64,000 nt of DNA, from NCBI RefSeq assembly GCF_001039355.2, contig NW_019775929.1, positions 62,001 to 126,000 of the forward strand, in the 5' to 3' direction. Each line of letters opens with the position of its first letter. Position 1 is the stretch's first letter. Below the pieces are notes generated by a model. It saw only the letters and a list, made by a program, of their open reading frames with translations. It searched no databases and was not told the DNA's origin. The stretch comes from Lingula anatina. Lineage: Eukaryota; Brachiopoda; Lingulata; Lingulida; Lingulidae. Positions 20,200 through 32,172 of the stretch are shown here, piece after piece. A program made the translations under genes and the position numbers.

Positions 20200-21075
20200 A
20201 CATAACTGAAGAAATTCTGATCGGTTTTATCGCCTAGGTCTTAAAAAATTATCCTTTGTCAAACATGAAGGAATGAATGCATGTAAATTGCCTGCATAAT
20301 CCGAAAACGTGCATTTCATTCCCATCTCTGTAACTCACCTGTCATTTTTTGCTTGTCAGCAAGATGGCGTCAAAACCCTGATAAAACTTATCACGGATCA
20401 TCAACGGGTCAGAATACCCCGCATCTGAATTCGGTGCATTTTAACTGGTTTTGGCCCTCTCTGCAGGCTACCTGACGATGGTGCAATTAAACATTTGGCC
20501 AGCCTTAAAAACAAGCTGTGGAGCGGCCACCTACGGCTAAACTGAGCGTTCATTGATATGGTATCCGAAGCAGTGTACCTTTTGCAGGCCGGAAAGATCT
20601 TGTCTGTGTCGTACTTATGTCTATTTGGGTTCGGGGCAGATGAGGGGGAAATGTTGATTTGGTGGGTCGGGTGGGGGGTGGGGGGGCACTAGATAGGGAA
20701 TTTTAATCTCTGCGGTCACCTACCGCACCGGCGATAAGGTATTCGTTTTTATGGCCAAGCTGGGTGCTCAGCTGGAGGAAATGTATCGTAGACGGTTTTA
20801 GCGACAGCAGTGCTTTGTTGTAAGGCTGCGACTGTAGCTCCCTTACGGTGGGAGCGCGTGACCTACTGGGGAGGGCTCGCTGTCAAGAGATGGTGGTAGG
20901 ACTTGGATGGAGTCCTCACTGGAAGTGGAAGCTGACGGCACTGGCTACCGCGATAGTTGGTATATGTCGGGCTCTCTGGCACCAAACTGATGGGGTTGAT
21001 TTACGTCTTGTGCCAATAGTTGTTTTCCTGGTTTGGCTGGGCGGCATGGCTTAACCTGTGATATGTAAATAAAGC
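20200..21075. other. GC-richer island, possible inserted element
   Basis: Markedly richer in G and C than its surroundings. It contains a GGGTGGGGGGTGGGGGGG tract at about 20670-20690 and a 68-codon frame at 20848-21054 with no recognised homology. It ends in AATAAAGCCCGCC (about 21067). Part of its left side (20396-20470, GGATCATCAACGG...) is shared with the flank of copy D (29099-29180). It may be the 3' end of a retroelement; family not identified. Confidence 0.3.
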
Positions 21076-22663
21076 CCGCCACAATATGTGTGAAAGGGGA
21101 TTGAAATAGATTAAATGTAATTGTTCCACAGTATTTTCCCCGGTGCTGAGTGTAACCATTAACACGTACTGAAGTATTAACTCAGGATAGGGTTAGTAAT
21201 AAAATGTTAGACCCCTTAACCTAACGTATAATAAACTTTTCCTACTATTCCGCTGACTTCAAGATGTTTATATTATCTATAAGGTGGGGAAGAAATGCAG
21301 TCACGTTAAGGTGTGTCAAGGTCGGTTGACGTATGCATATACGGCATTGGTTAGGAAATAGGGGATAAGCCTAACATCCAAATCTGCGAGCTGTGCAGGT
21401 ACCAATTGAAAAACCCAATGCCCATTCTATACCCGTTTGAGTGTTACCGCAATGCTTACAATTGGGTGGGTGGCAATTTTCCGGTTTAACCAAGTGTTGG
21501 ACAGCTTAACTGTATCTGCTCGTTCCTGACGTTGTTCCTCTCTGACCAAGGGGCATCTACTGATTAATATTAATGAGCTCGATAAGATGAGCAACAGCCA
21601 AGGGGCAAACAAAAATATTTACGATTGGGTGGAGCTTAGACTGACACCCTTTGTTTATTGGTTGATTGAGAACCCCTGGGTTAAAGGCGTGGACTAAGAA
21701 GTTAAACGCTGGCAGATGAGGGCTAGACCATTCCTAAGAATTCAGCAGCCCTGAAACTATTAGAGCTCGTTTGAATTCTCCGAGCGAGAATATTTTGCTC
21801 CTCTGAGCAATTTCTTCTATATCAGTGTTTCACCAATCTCCAACCATAAAATGCTAATTTTTCAGACAATTGTAACATTAACCATATTTCAATTCTTTAC
21901 CCTGATTGTGAAACAGCCGTAAAGTTGTTAATGCATATGGTTACTTATAGTAACCAAAAACTACATTTATTAAACCCCTTATGTGTACTGACCCTTTGTA
22001 TTACCAATATTGGCAATAATTCGGTTGTTCGGTGAAATTTTTCTATGGCTCTGAGGATTGCTTGTCCTGTCAACTCTACGTCTCATCCTACATCAAGTTC
22101 TCTGAGTCTCTCTTGAGCTCAAAAAAGTTCGTTTCTAGTGATTTCAGCAGCATTTCATTTATTGCATAATTTCTTTCAAAAAAGCAGAAATATATTAAGA
22201 GAAATAACAAAAACCTCTGGTTAACGTTCACATCTGTTTAATTTGTTTGCCATTTGTACAAACTATTATTATATTAACTGCACACTTGCAATATACCTTA
22301 GTGCATGCAAACAATATGAACTATATAGAAACCTTTTGCTCACTGCATACTGCATTAGATCGCCTGCAGCAAAATTCCATTAAATAAAGATACATATCGT
22401 ATGAAACTATATATTGGAATTATAATATATTGGACCACGCTTATTTTAAATTAACTACGCTTGTTTTAAAATCCACTAATAACCCCAAAACGGTTGAGTT
22501 TAAAACAACATCCAATTTTGACTTACTGTCTCGATAATACTGTAGGTGGTTTGTAGTTAATGAGGACAAAGTGAAGTTCTGTACGTTTCGGCAGAAATTG
22601 GCAGTTTCAGACCAACTCCATCTTAAATGATAGCTCAGTTAGTGGGCATAGCTGTTAAGTTAA
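21076..22663. other. Intergenic, nothing recognised
   Basis: Between the GC-rich island and the 5' flank of copy D. Only short open frames, no RNA gene or clear repeat seen. Confidence 0.6.
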
Positions 22664-23348
22664 TTTTCCTAGCTCTCATCACTTCTTATGCAACCAGATG
22701 CCAATGAAAATCAAGCAAAGAGACTAATTTGGCCACCAATATAATCACTGCTTTTCACTTGCACGACTTCAACAATTAAACTCGTCAGCGAAGAAACTTG
22801 ATTATTGCAAAATGTTATGAAGGTTTATTTTCTAGCACTTAATGACTTCATGTGGCACATTGGTCATATAATGATTAAGAATAATGAAACATCCAAACTT
22901 GACAAGACCTTAAAAAGGTGTGGGTAAGGATACACCTGTACCAGTATGTCAAATACTCTGAATTTTTGCAAAAAAATATAATTAAAATAAATGAATAAAC
23001 ACAATTATAAAAATTGTAAATAAAATTTAAAAAAAAAAAAACATAAATTAAGTATTTCTCATTCTACTTATGAAAGGTGAGTTCTAATCAATGGACCCTT
23101 CCAAGATGCGCTCAGTCTTCGTGGTAACAAGATAATAACCAAGCCAAACAACGTTTAAGGAAGCATTTTAAGTTAAAGTAAACTAATTACATATTGTCTG
23201 TTTCAAAGTTATGAATTAGCGACCGAAAACTATTTAAATCATTCTGTTGCTTCCAATCATCAGAAATTTGCTTCCTGTTCAAATCGGGAAAATTTACATT
23301 TTGTATTGACAAGGCAAACTTTCGTTGGCAGCGATTTTGCAATTTCCA
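22664..23348 (+). promoter_or_regulatory. Conserved 5' flank of copy D
   Basis: Collinear with the A and B flanks. The distal block (CTCATCACTTCTTATGCAAC, then ATGCCAATGAAAATCAAGCA) lies at about 22675-22770. The TATA-like element TATTTAAAT is at 23231-23239, 118 bp before the ATG. The CCAAT of A and B is changed to CCGAA here. Confidence 0.55.
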
Positions 23349-24573
23349 ATGGGGAAATTTAGAGTGCTTGTTACATCTTTTCTCCTGGTTATGGTTTTCC
23401 TTTTTCATTCAAAAACTATCAAACAGACGCCAAAAGGAAAATCGACAGCAAGTTTGGAAGTGGTAAAAAAAAGAAATCCACCTTTAATGAAAGACAAGAG
23501 AGAGTATCTTCGAAGGGAATGGAATGCGGAAGCCAAACCTGAGGGGAACAAATCAAGAACAAGGGTAAAAAGAAATAGCCAAAGACGCCCAATCCAAAGT
23601 TCAGATTTTTCTGAGCCCTGGTTTCGGCGTCATTTATTGGCCGATGGCATGGCTGATTTTCCAGATGCCACTCCAAATCAAACCAAAAATAATGACGTTA
23701 CACCTGCATTGAGCACAGTAGCTACCCTTGGTTCCAATACGAGTCCAGCTGAGATTACCAATATTATCCCAATTCCAAAACCAAATGTTCCATTTTGTCT
23801 TCCTAAAATTTTTCAAACTGAGAGGTTTTTCCAAATACAGTGTTCATGTGACAAATACTGCCACATGTTTGATGATTGTTGTTGGCTAACGGAGCGGGAC
23901 TGTACTTCAAACCACACAGAGCAAACTATCAACCGAAATATTACCCTACCTCAAATGAAATGCCTGAAAGCTCCTCTGGCAAATTCAGAGACCAACCCGA
24001 CCTATTTTTGGTTTGTCTCGACATGCCCAGAAAATTGGAAGGATGCAGGCATTCGGATGAAGTGTGAAAGTAACAGTCCCAATATGACAGGCCTCGCCTT
24101 ACATTATACCCCTGTGTACGACGAAGTGTCTGGACTCTCTTTTAAGAATATATTCTGTACACAATGTCACAATATCTCCAACATTAATCCTTGGAATGCC
24201 ACTATAGGCTGTTATTTTGAAGGCCCACAGAAATTCCAAAACATGTCAACTGCAGATGAAGCCATTCGAGAAGTTTTGAAGACCGACTCAGATTGCTTTA
24301 TCAACTTTTTTTCTACAAGAGATTTGGCCATGCGTCTGTGTGTGACTGAAGAAAATAAAGCAATGCTAGTGAAGTGCCCGAATGTAAAAGACTTTGACTT
24401 TTTTTATTGGAAAGGTGTCAATACGGGTATTTCATATGACGCATTGGTGGATTTGTGCTTTGAAGGACCAACTAATGTCGTAAACTTGCAAAGGAGACTC
24501 TTTAAGAATTTTTTCTGTTTTCTTTGTTGGGATGGTTCTTACTTTGACGGAACAGCTAGCTGTCTGAATAACA
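23349..24573 (+). CDS. Receptor copy D, exon 1 of 3
   Basis: Predicted first exon of a 966-residue receptor, open from ATG (MGKFRVLVTSFLLVMVFLFH) to the donor AACA/GTGAGT. Compared with A it is four codons shorter after SSDFSEPW. This loss removes the first Arg of the furin-like RFRR site (D reads WFRRHL). The SMB-like knot (FCLP...QCSCDKYCHMFDDCC...DC) keeps the seven-cysteine pattern. The two cysteine modules follow (CPENWKDAGIRMKC and CPNVKDFDFFYWKG). The ectodomain is probably secreted to the cell surface through the leader. Confidence 0.85.
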
Positions 24574-24802
24574 GTGAGTACAAACATCTATATATTGTTC
24601 TTCGTGTATTTAACATTTTTTTTCTGAATGAGATAAATGAAAAGTGTACATCATTTTAGCAATTCGAAAAGTATTAATTTTCCATTTTTAGGGAACAACG
24701 AGAGATTGGTCTAATTTTTTAAAGCATGTTTAAATATGGCTGAACGTGTTTTTTAATATGTTTTTCTTATTTTTTATAATGAGGATGAAACTGCTCTTTA
24801 TC

Positions 24803-24859
<57 letters not shown>

Positions 24860-25137
24860 ACACACTAATACTCCAAGAATTTGGTGCAGAAAAAAATGTT
24901 GTATTGTGCATTTTTACCTACAAGCATAACATTTGACACAGTTGTAGATAATGCTATTCTATGCTATTTTGGATATAAGCTTTTTATATCTCTCTCTTTC
25001 ACACAAACACACACATGTACACGCACATGCGCACACACACGCACACATGCACACACACATTATCTTTTGTATCTTGTACTGGAAAAGGTTTTAAATGTCA
25101 GTTAATATTTGGCACATTTCCAATCATACATTGCCAG
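24574..25137 (+). other. Intron 1 of copy D
   Basis: 564-bp GT-AG intron with two microsatellites: (CT)n at about 24798-24857 and (CA)n at about 25002-25060. Confidence 0.75.
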
Positions 25138-25265
25138 GGGATCCTGGATATGGGTACAATCCTTCGGGCTTCACTTCATTTCTATCTGTTGGTACGATAC
25201 TGGCTAAAGAAAACAACATGTACCATTGCAGAGTTTCACAACGCTCTCAGATCAGCTCCGACCTG
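25138..25265 (+). CDS. Receptor copy D, exon 2 of 3
   Basis: 128 nt, same phases as the other copies. It encodes DPGYGYNPSGFTSFLSVGTI and YHCRVSQRSQISSDL, and is followed by the donor GTACGT. Confidence 0.85.
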
Positions 25266-26045
25266 GTACGTATATTATATTATACAGGGGCCACTGAGTT
25301 TGGCAATCAAATAATCACATACGTTTTTCAAAATATATTCTATATAAAAAATAGTGATTGTTCTCAGGACGATGTTACACATTGCAAACTCTAGATAAAA
25401 GGACTGTACATCACCACATATAGGCCATATTTGAATACTGAAGGTGGGGATTTAAAATCCTTACCGCTTATTGCAACAGTGTATACTTGTACATATACTC
25501 CAAAGTATCTATGGGATTTTTGCTCCAAGAGAAAATGGACGCTCTACATTATAATATATTTCAGGTGATATGACGACTGTTCACCACCAAGATGTTAGTG
25601 AGAACAATATTACAGCTGTTGAATTAAAATGCTAAAGTACTTTTATAACACTTATCCAGAGTACACAAGATTTCACCATGTTATTCATTGATCTACCTGC
25701 AGATCTGAACTTCATCAGTCTGTTGTTTTTGTTGCTTTGACTTCATTTTGCCGTTTGTGTTTCTCGGTTATTGTAAGAATTAAGGCATAACAAAAAGGGA
25801 TCTTCATTTACCCGATACAAATACAGTGACTGTCAGTCATCCGTGCTTCTCGTTGGGCTGGAAATCCGTCATAAAAAATATTTGATTTAAAGAATTGTCT
25901 TGCCTTTGAACTCACCTATTAGTGCATTTTAAATCTTAGAAAGGCTATTGAATATAAAATTGCCGTTGCATTGGTTATTATCCAGCATGGTATCACATTT
26001 TTACAATTCTCAACCCAAGTATCCGCCTTTTCATTCTCTTTTCAG
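25266..26045 (+). other. Intron 2 of copy D
   Basis: 780-bp intron ending TCTCTTTTCAG. It lacks the 7TM-derived block of copy A and the MITE of copy B. Confidence 0.75.
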
Positions 26046-27593
26046 TGTGCCAGTGGTGATGCAGACTGCCCCCGTCAGTTTAACTACGATGTCATCCACG
26101 GAGATTGTATACCTTTGCTTCAGCAATTTTCAGGGGTGCACACGGACATTGATATTATCTTCACATTCAATGATTATGAGAACATCCCAATCAATGTTTA
26201 CACCAATCACAGATTCCTTTGTTCTGAAATAAAGTACAGATTCAGAATAGCTAATTTAAACCGCAGGACAAAACTCGGTTGCCTGGCAGTGTTCTCCTCC
26301 AAACCCTTCTCACAAATAGAAGTGCTAGTTACCTTCTCATTTGAACTAGAAGGTAAACAGGCAACATTTGAAACTATTGAATTTACAGGGGCGTCAATTC
26401 GAAAAAAATTAACCAGTATTTTGCCTGAAGCTAACTTAACACTTAATTTATATTCTAGTGAGTACAAAATAGATATGACCATGCGTGTTTCAAATGATAA
26501 CCCTGAGTTCAAAACTGCGTCTTGGTCGAAAATAGGTGAGGCATTAAGACGAACTCATAATGCAGACTCTTCTTTATGCTCTGTCATTGTTGTTTCAATG
26601 ACAGACGTTACAGACGTAAAATATGATGCCTTTAATTTTCATTTTGAATATGCCACGGAAAAAGTCACCATTGACCGAAGTCGAGTTATCGCTTTTGAGG
26701 GCAACATATTTATCTGCAAACAGAGTATTGAAAAGTTCCTAGAATCTATATCCCAAATAGTAAATAATACCAAAATTATACCAAGGACTAGTAATCTAAT
26801 TTCCATGACTATTCTTGAATTTTGGGCTTTACCTTCCATTTCACTGACTATATTTCTGGTTCATCTTATCACCTGTGTTATTCGGTCTGGTTGTAAGAAT
26901 ATTGCAGATGGAATGATCATACACCTCACAATCATATTTCTCTTGGTTCAGTTCTTCTCCTCCCTTCCAGCAATGATCTCCGTGAAAACCGATGGCACTG
27001 TGTGCATGGCTTTGATAGCTACTGCCCATTTCTTTTGGCTGGTAAGTTTCCTTTGGCTAGCAAGTATGACCTTAACGGCATTACACGGCGTCACAGCCAG
27101 TCTGTCTTGGAGCAAAAGCACAAAGAGACAACTATTGGCATGTATTGGAACTACATATACAATTCCATTGGTGATGGTGTCGGCTGGAATTGTGTCAGAC
27201 ATGTGGGATGTTGTCCCAGTGAAAATGCTCTACTGCCAAGGAACATGTTTCTTTGGTAATATCCAATCCTACCTTCTCCTCGTAATAGCACCGGCCTCAC
27301 TGGCTGCATTGTTCAATGCAGTGGTATGCATTGTTCTGGTTGTATATAAAAGATCTGGAAAGTTAACAGCGTATGCTGTTTATCCAAACTTACTGAGCAT
27401 AAGTTCCTGCTATAAGATGGTGTTCATGAGCTCTAGTGTAACCTTGACTGGTTGTGTGGGCTTGATCTTTGTAAGCCTGTCGGTAGCATCAGTTGGAGAC
27501 TTTTGCTACTTGGACTCTGTATTTAGGTGTCTCCAAGGCATTATCATGCTGGCAGTTACTCTGGCCTTAAGAAGAAACACGGTTCCCCCATAG
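26046..27593 (+). CDS. Receptor copy D, exon 3 of 3 (ectodomain and 7TM)
   Basis: 515 codons plus TAG, opening CASGDADCPRQFNYD. The membrane-proximal ectodomain is clearly diverged from A (for example LNRRTKLGCLAVFSSKPF), whereas the 7TM domain is nearly the same (HFFWLVSFLWLASMTL in TM3, YCQGTCFFGN in loop 2, CLQGIIMLAV in TM7). Within the otherwise constant first intracellular/TM4 stretch it has its own change (KSTKRQLLACIG). No GPS motif. Tail RRNTVPP. Confidence 0.85.
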   Translation, partial: CASGDADCPRQFNYDVIHGDCIPLLQQFSGVHTDIDIIFTFNDYENIPINVYTNHRFLCSEIKYRFRIANLNRRTKLGCLAVFSSKPFSQIEVLVTFSFELEGKQATFETIEFTGASIRKKLTSILPEANLTLNLYSSEYKIDMTMRVSNDNPEFKTASWSKIGEALRRTHNADSSLCSVIVVSMTDVTDVKYDAFNFHFEYATEKVTIDRSRVIAFEGNIFICKQSIEKFLESISQIVNNTKIIPRTSNLISMTILEFWALPSISLTIFLVHLITCVIRSGCKNIADGMIIHLTIIFLLVQFFSSLPAMISVKTDGTVCMALIATAHFFWLVSFLWLASMTLTALHGVTASLSWSKSTKRQLLACIGTTYTIPLVMVSAGIVSDMWDVVPVKMLYCQGTCFFGNIQSYLLLVIAPASLAALFNAVVCIVLVVYKRSGKLTAYAVYPNLLSISSCYKMVFMSSSVTLTGCVGLIFVSLSVASVGDFCYLDSVFRCLQGIIMLAVTLALRRNTVPP

Positions 27594-29180
27594 TAGATAC
27601 AATGTATCTGAATTGGAGAGTTTCAACATGGGCTAAGTGAATCATTGCTAACTTCAGGTTAACTAGCATATCAATTATTACATGGCACAGCCAAAGGGGC
27701 ACTCCAAGAGCATAGATTTATGCCAAAGTAAAAAGGCAAACATTTTTCATTCCCATAAACTGTGTTCCTTAATTAATTAATTAATTTTTTTTCTCCATAA
27801 AATATTTGATAATTTAGTATAAAAATGGTAGTTGAAAAACAGGCTCGTGGTGTGCTCTGTGGTTGCGGCGTTTAATAATGGATATTCTTTATAAAATGAA
27901 GAACCAGGAGGAATAGACAGTTGTTAGTTTTGGAGTGACTCTCATAATGGAGAAATTAAGAACTTGGAAACAGATTTTTAGATCCGTGGTTTTATCAAAG
28001 GTTTTGGATAAGGTATTGCAATAAGGGAATATTATTGAAATTTCTTGGGAAATTCACTATTTTGCTATATTAAGTTACAAGATATATGGCGTGCTTTATA
28101 TTTATCTATAAGAGTGAATGTGGAAGTTTTTATTATTATTCATGTAATTATTCATATTTGTGATTATTAGAATGGTTACTGTTAGGTACATGTAAAAAAG
28201 GAACTGCAATCTCTGTGTAGCTATATATGTTTTTTAAATAATAATTGTAAACACCTTTAGTTGATATGAATAATGTCAATATATATTCAAATTCAATTAC
28301 TTCCTAGTAGCAAGATTTATACTAATTCCTTGTTTTTCATTAAATCTAATCTATGTTTTTATTTGATGTTGTAAAATAATCGCAAACAAAACCATGTGGA
28401 ATTTTCTTAATTTATATGTTGTTATCATTTTAGCATAAACATTTTTGGCAGTCCAATTAGACAGGTAATAAAAAGTTGGCGTCATTGTGAAAAATAATGT
28501 GGAATTTATTTATTTATATATTGTTATAATTTTAGCATAAAACTTAATAACAGTTCAATTAGAAAATGAAAAGTTGGCGTCATTGTGCATAACTTATCAA
28601 AATCGTTTTTCCCATTTTGTGGGTTTGAAGCAGGGGTTTGGTCTACCAGTGGTAAGAAATGGTACGTTTGCTAGCTCTGAGCGCCTAATACGGCAGCCGG
28701 GCTGTATGCTCCCCAAGGAGGCGAGAGCGACAACCTAAAGTATGAAACAGGGCCAAAATGGCCAGTCTTCCTTTGACTTAATTTGATTTAAAGTAAAAAA
28801 TAATGATGTATAAATTCAACCTTTGGGGTTACCATATTTCAATAAAGATTATTCTTAATATTTTCTTTGCTACATGTAGTTCGTAGATGTAGCGCAAAAT
28901 TGCTGCATTGCCATGATTTATTGTATAGCATTGCAGATTTATCGTGGTTTATTTCTCATTCAATTTCTTTATTTATCATTAATTACTAATGTTATCAGCA
29001 TTTTTTAATGAAGGCCAAATAAAGAAAGTTATAATTTCAACAGTCCTGGCTTACAACTTCAACATAATCAAATACGGCAACACCAGCAAACTAACCACGG
29101 ATCATCAACGGATCAATCCCAGAATACCCCTCATTTGAATCTGGTGCCTTTTTACTGGTTTTGGCCCTGTCTGCATCTAC
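27594..29180 (+). other. 3' flank of copy D (duplicated unit)
   Basis: Blocks match the flanks of A and C up to about 29180. No gene. Carries a D-specific GC-richer insertion at about 28611-28830 (listed) and AATAAA at 29018-29023. Confidence 0.65.
28611..28830. mobile_element. D-specific insertion, possible small retroelement
   Basis: About 200 bp, absent from the equivalent flanks of A and C. It has a GC-rich core (GAGCGCCTAATACGGCAGCC) followed by AT-rich sequence. Neither tRNA promoter boxes nor inverted ends are clear, so its class is unknown. Confidence 0.3.
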
Positions 29181-29417
29181 CTATAGCTCACTTTCTTTAA
29201 ACACTATGGAGAAGATCCATAACCAAGGAGGGTGCACTCCAAAACCGAATGTACATTGCGTTGGTACAATAAGGTACAATTTAACTTGGCTTATTCTCTT
29301 TTATGGTGTAGTTACATATCTTGGCTTTTTTTCATGCTAAATTTGCCCATTTGTACCAAGTGACATTTTAATAAAATAACTTATGTCCCGGACTAAGTAT
29401 GCTTCAGACGGCTCACA

Positions 29418-29452
<35 letters not shown>

Positions 29453-30119
29453 GAAAAACCACAAACGGCTCTTTTTTTGAAATGCAGCAAAAAATTTGGC
29501 AGAAGCGACTGAAGCAATGATCCAGTGACAGACACTTTAGAAATTATCTTAAAATTTGCTAGTTTGAAAAGCATTTTACAGTGCTTGTGGCTTAGCGTAG
29601 ATGTATCCCGATATATTTTTAAAAATTGTAACCAAGTCGTAATGTGGCGTTTATATTCAGAACCAGAGTTTAATGATCCAAAAATAAAAGTCGGAAACTG
29701 CGTCTCGAATTTTAGGTGAAAGAATTTTACTGTTATTCAAGTACGTGGTGCTGTTTAGGCGCACAATATGATGTAATTTCACAACTAAATAAGTAGAAAA
29801 ACTTTTAGGAAATCTTGCATCACTCAAGTAATGGGGGTTTATTGATAGTCCGCTTATCAGGATGTGAATGGACCTTAATAATAATAATTATTTTTATTGA
29901 GCACGAAAAGTTTTACATTTATAAAGGCGTTCTAACAAGTACAGGTAAAGAGAAGAAAGTATATATATATATATAATAAAAAGGTTCAAATAAATGGATA
30001 AGACTTAAGAAAGCTGGGGTTGGGTCGGTTCTTGGTGATGGATTGTTATATTATATTTTCACATAAATGTAATTGTTATTATGACCTTTTAACACCGATC
30101 AAAATTTCTTCAACTATTT
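29181..30119. other. Unique spacer at the centre of the D/E inverted pair
   Basis: Sequence between the converging 3' flanks of D and E. Contains (CA)n plus poly-A at 29413-29452 and a short (TA)n at about 29961-29976. No gene recognised. Confidence 0.6.
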
Positions 30120-31284
30120 TCCTTTTCTTAGTCTATCATTGGGTATGCTTAGTCGTCGTTGTATCAGAACATTTTTTGCTGGTCTTGCCATTCTTGATTA
30201 TGGCGCCGTCAGTTGAATTTGAAAGTCAAGGCATTATTGAAACTGAGTTTCTTTATTTTGTCATACGACGATATACCAACTTCACTTAAATACCAACAGT
30301 GCTGATGACAATAGTTATTAAAGATAAATAAAGAAATTGATCGAGAAATAAACCATGAAAATCTGTAGCGCTTAAAAAGAAATCATAGTGATACAGCAAA
30401 AATTAGCGCTACATGTACGAACTAAACGCGTTATCAGTTTATCTTTAAATTTAGCAAATAATGAATATTTTGACATTATTTCTATTTAAGATATGAAACA
30501 GTTACTGGCAGGTGCTATTAATATAGTACAAAAAAAGAAAAAAAAAGAATTAATTTTGCACAATGACGACAACCTTTAATTACCTGTCTAATTGGACTGC
30601 CAAAAAGTTTTATGCTAAAATAATAAACAATTAATAGATAAAATTCAACATGATTTAGTTTACAATAATTTTAAATAAAAGCAAGGAATTCCATTACAAC
30701 TTGCTTATGATAAATATGATATTTATCTGTTTCTTTACATAAAATCATTAAATACTTTACTGGAGCATATTACCATCAAAATTGGGAGGGAAAATCTGCC
30801 TCTAAATCTATTAACGTATTTAAGGTGTCCTCGTGACTTGTTTACAATTGCTACCAAGATATTGTATCAACATATACCGCTACCTGTAGATATCATGAAT
30901 TAACAATAAGAACTAAGACATCAATTACGTTTGTAAAACAATTCTTGGGCGCTCGTACATAAGGGTTCACATCCTAAGTAAGATAAGGACTGTGTCAACA
31001 GCTAGTTGAATTTTGGATAAATTTGAAAAGAACGTAAAGCAAGTTGTGAATTAGGTCCAAGACAACTGACTTCTAGGTAGTAATTGAATTTAAATCCATG
31101 TTGATATTGTTCATCTCAACTATAGGTGTTCTGTTTACCTTGAAGATTTTCAAAAACATATACAGCTTCCCAGAGCTTGCGGTACATTTGCGACACAAAT
31201 GAACTTCTGACTATAATATGTTACATGTACTAACAGTAAGCACTCTATCAATCACAAATATGAATTTTACTTACACATTCACTG

Positions 31285-31346
<62 letters not shown>

Positions 31347-32172
31347 CACGCTATGTGCGTTGTGATATTAGGTCTACGCTAACTGATCCCCTAGGTAGTA
31401 ATTAGTGCATTTTCCTGGATATATTTCAAACATTCCCTTTTTCCGCTACCTTATCCAAAACCTTTGATAAAACCACGATCTATAAATATATTCCAAGCTC
31501 TCAATTTGTAATATTTATTGTTTATTTTGAAAGTGACTCAAAAACTATCAAATTCATCTATTCTTACCGATTTTTCGTTTATAAAAATATATAAATATCC
31601 GTTATTAAACGCAGCATTCACAGAGCACTCCACGAGCCTAATGTTTTTCAACTAACAATTATTATACTAAAATATTAATTCTTTCAAAATGCAAAAATAA
31701 TAATAAATGAATAAATGAAAATAAAAATAAATAATAAAATAAACCACCACAAGAACACACCCGTATGGGAACAAAAAATGTTTGTCTTTTACCTTGGCAT
31801 AAATCTATGATCTAGGAGTTCACATCCCAAATTAAGTAAGATTAGGACTGTTTCAACAGTCAGTTGAAATTTGTATAAATTAAACAAAAATATAAAGCAA
31901 GTTTTGATGTTACGTCTACGCTGGCCAAATAACAATTTTTATGCTAAAATATCAATTCTTTCATGATGCCAAAAGAAAATAAATAAAATACTCCAAGAGC
32001 AAAGACTTATGGGAACAAAAAAATGTTTGTCTTTTTACCTTGGCGAAAGTCTATGCTCTAGGAGTGCGGTTTGGAATTTCCCTGCAATAATTGATATGCT
32101 ACTTTACATCAAGATGGCTGTGATTCACTTAGGCCTACGTTTAAATTCTCCAATTCAGATACATTTTATCTA
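30120..32172 (-). other. 3' flank of copy E (duplicated unit, inverted)
   Basis: On the minus strand this matches the flank of copy A as far as the CCCAATG-TAGACTAAGAAAAGG block (about 30120-30160). Contains (TA)n at about 31287-31345, AATAAA on the minus strand at 30257-30252, and local duplications at about 30950-31065/31815-31910 and 31752-31840/31985-32070. Confidence 0.6.
31287..31345. repeat. (TA)n microsatellite
   Basis: About 29 TA units in the 3' flank of copy E. Confidence 0.95.
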
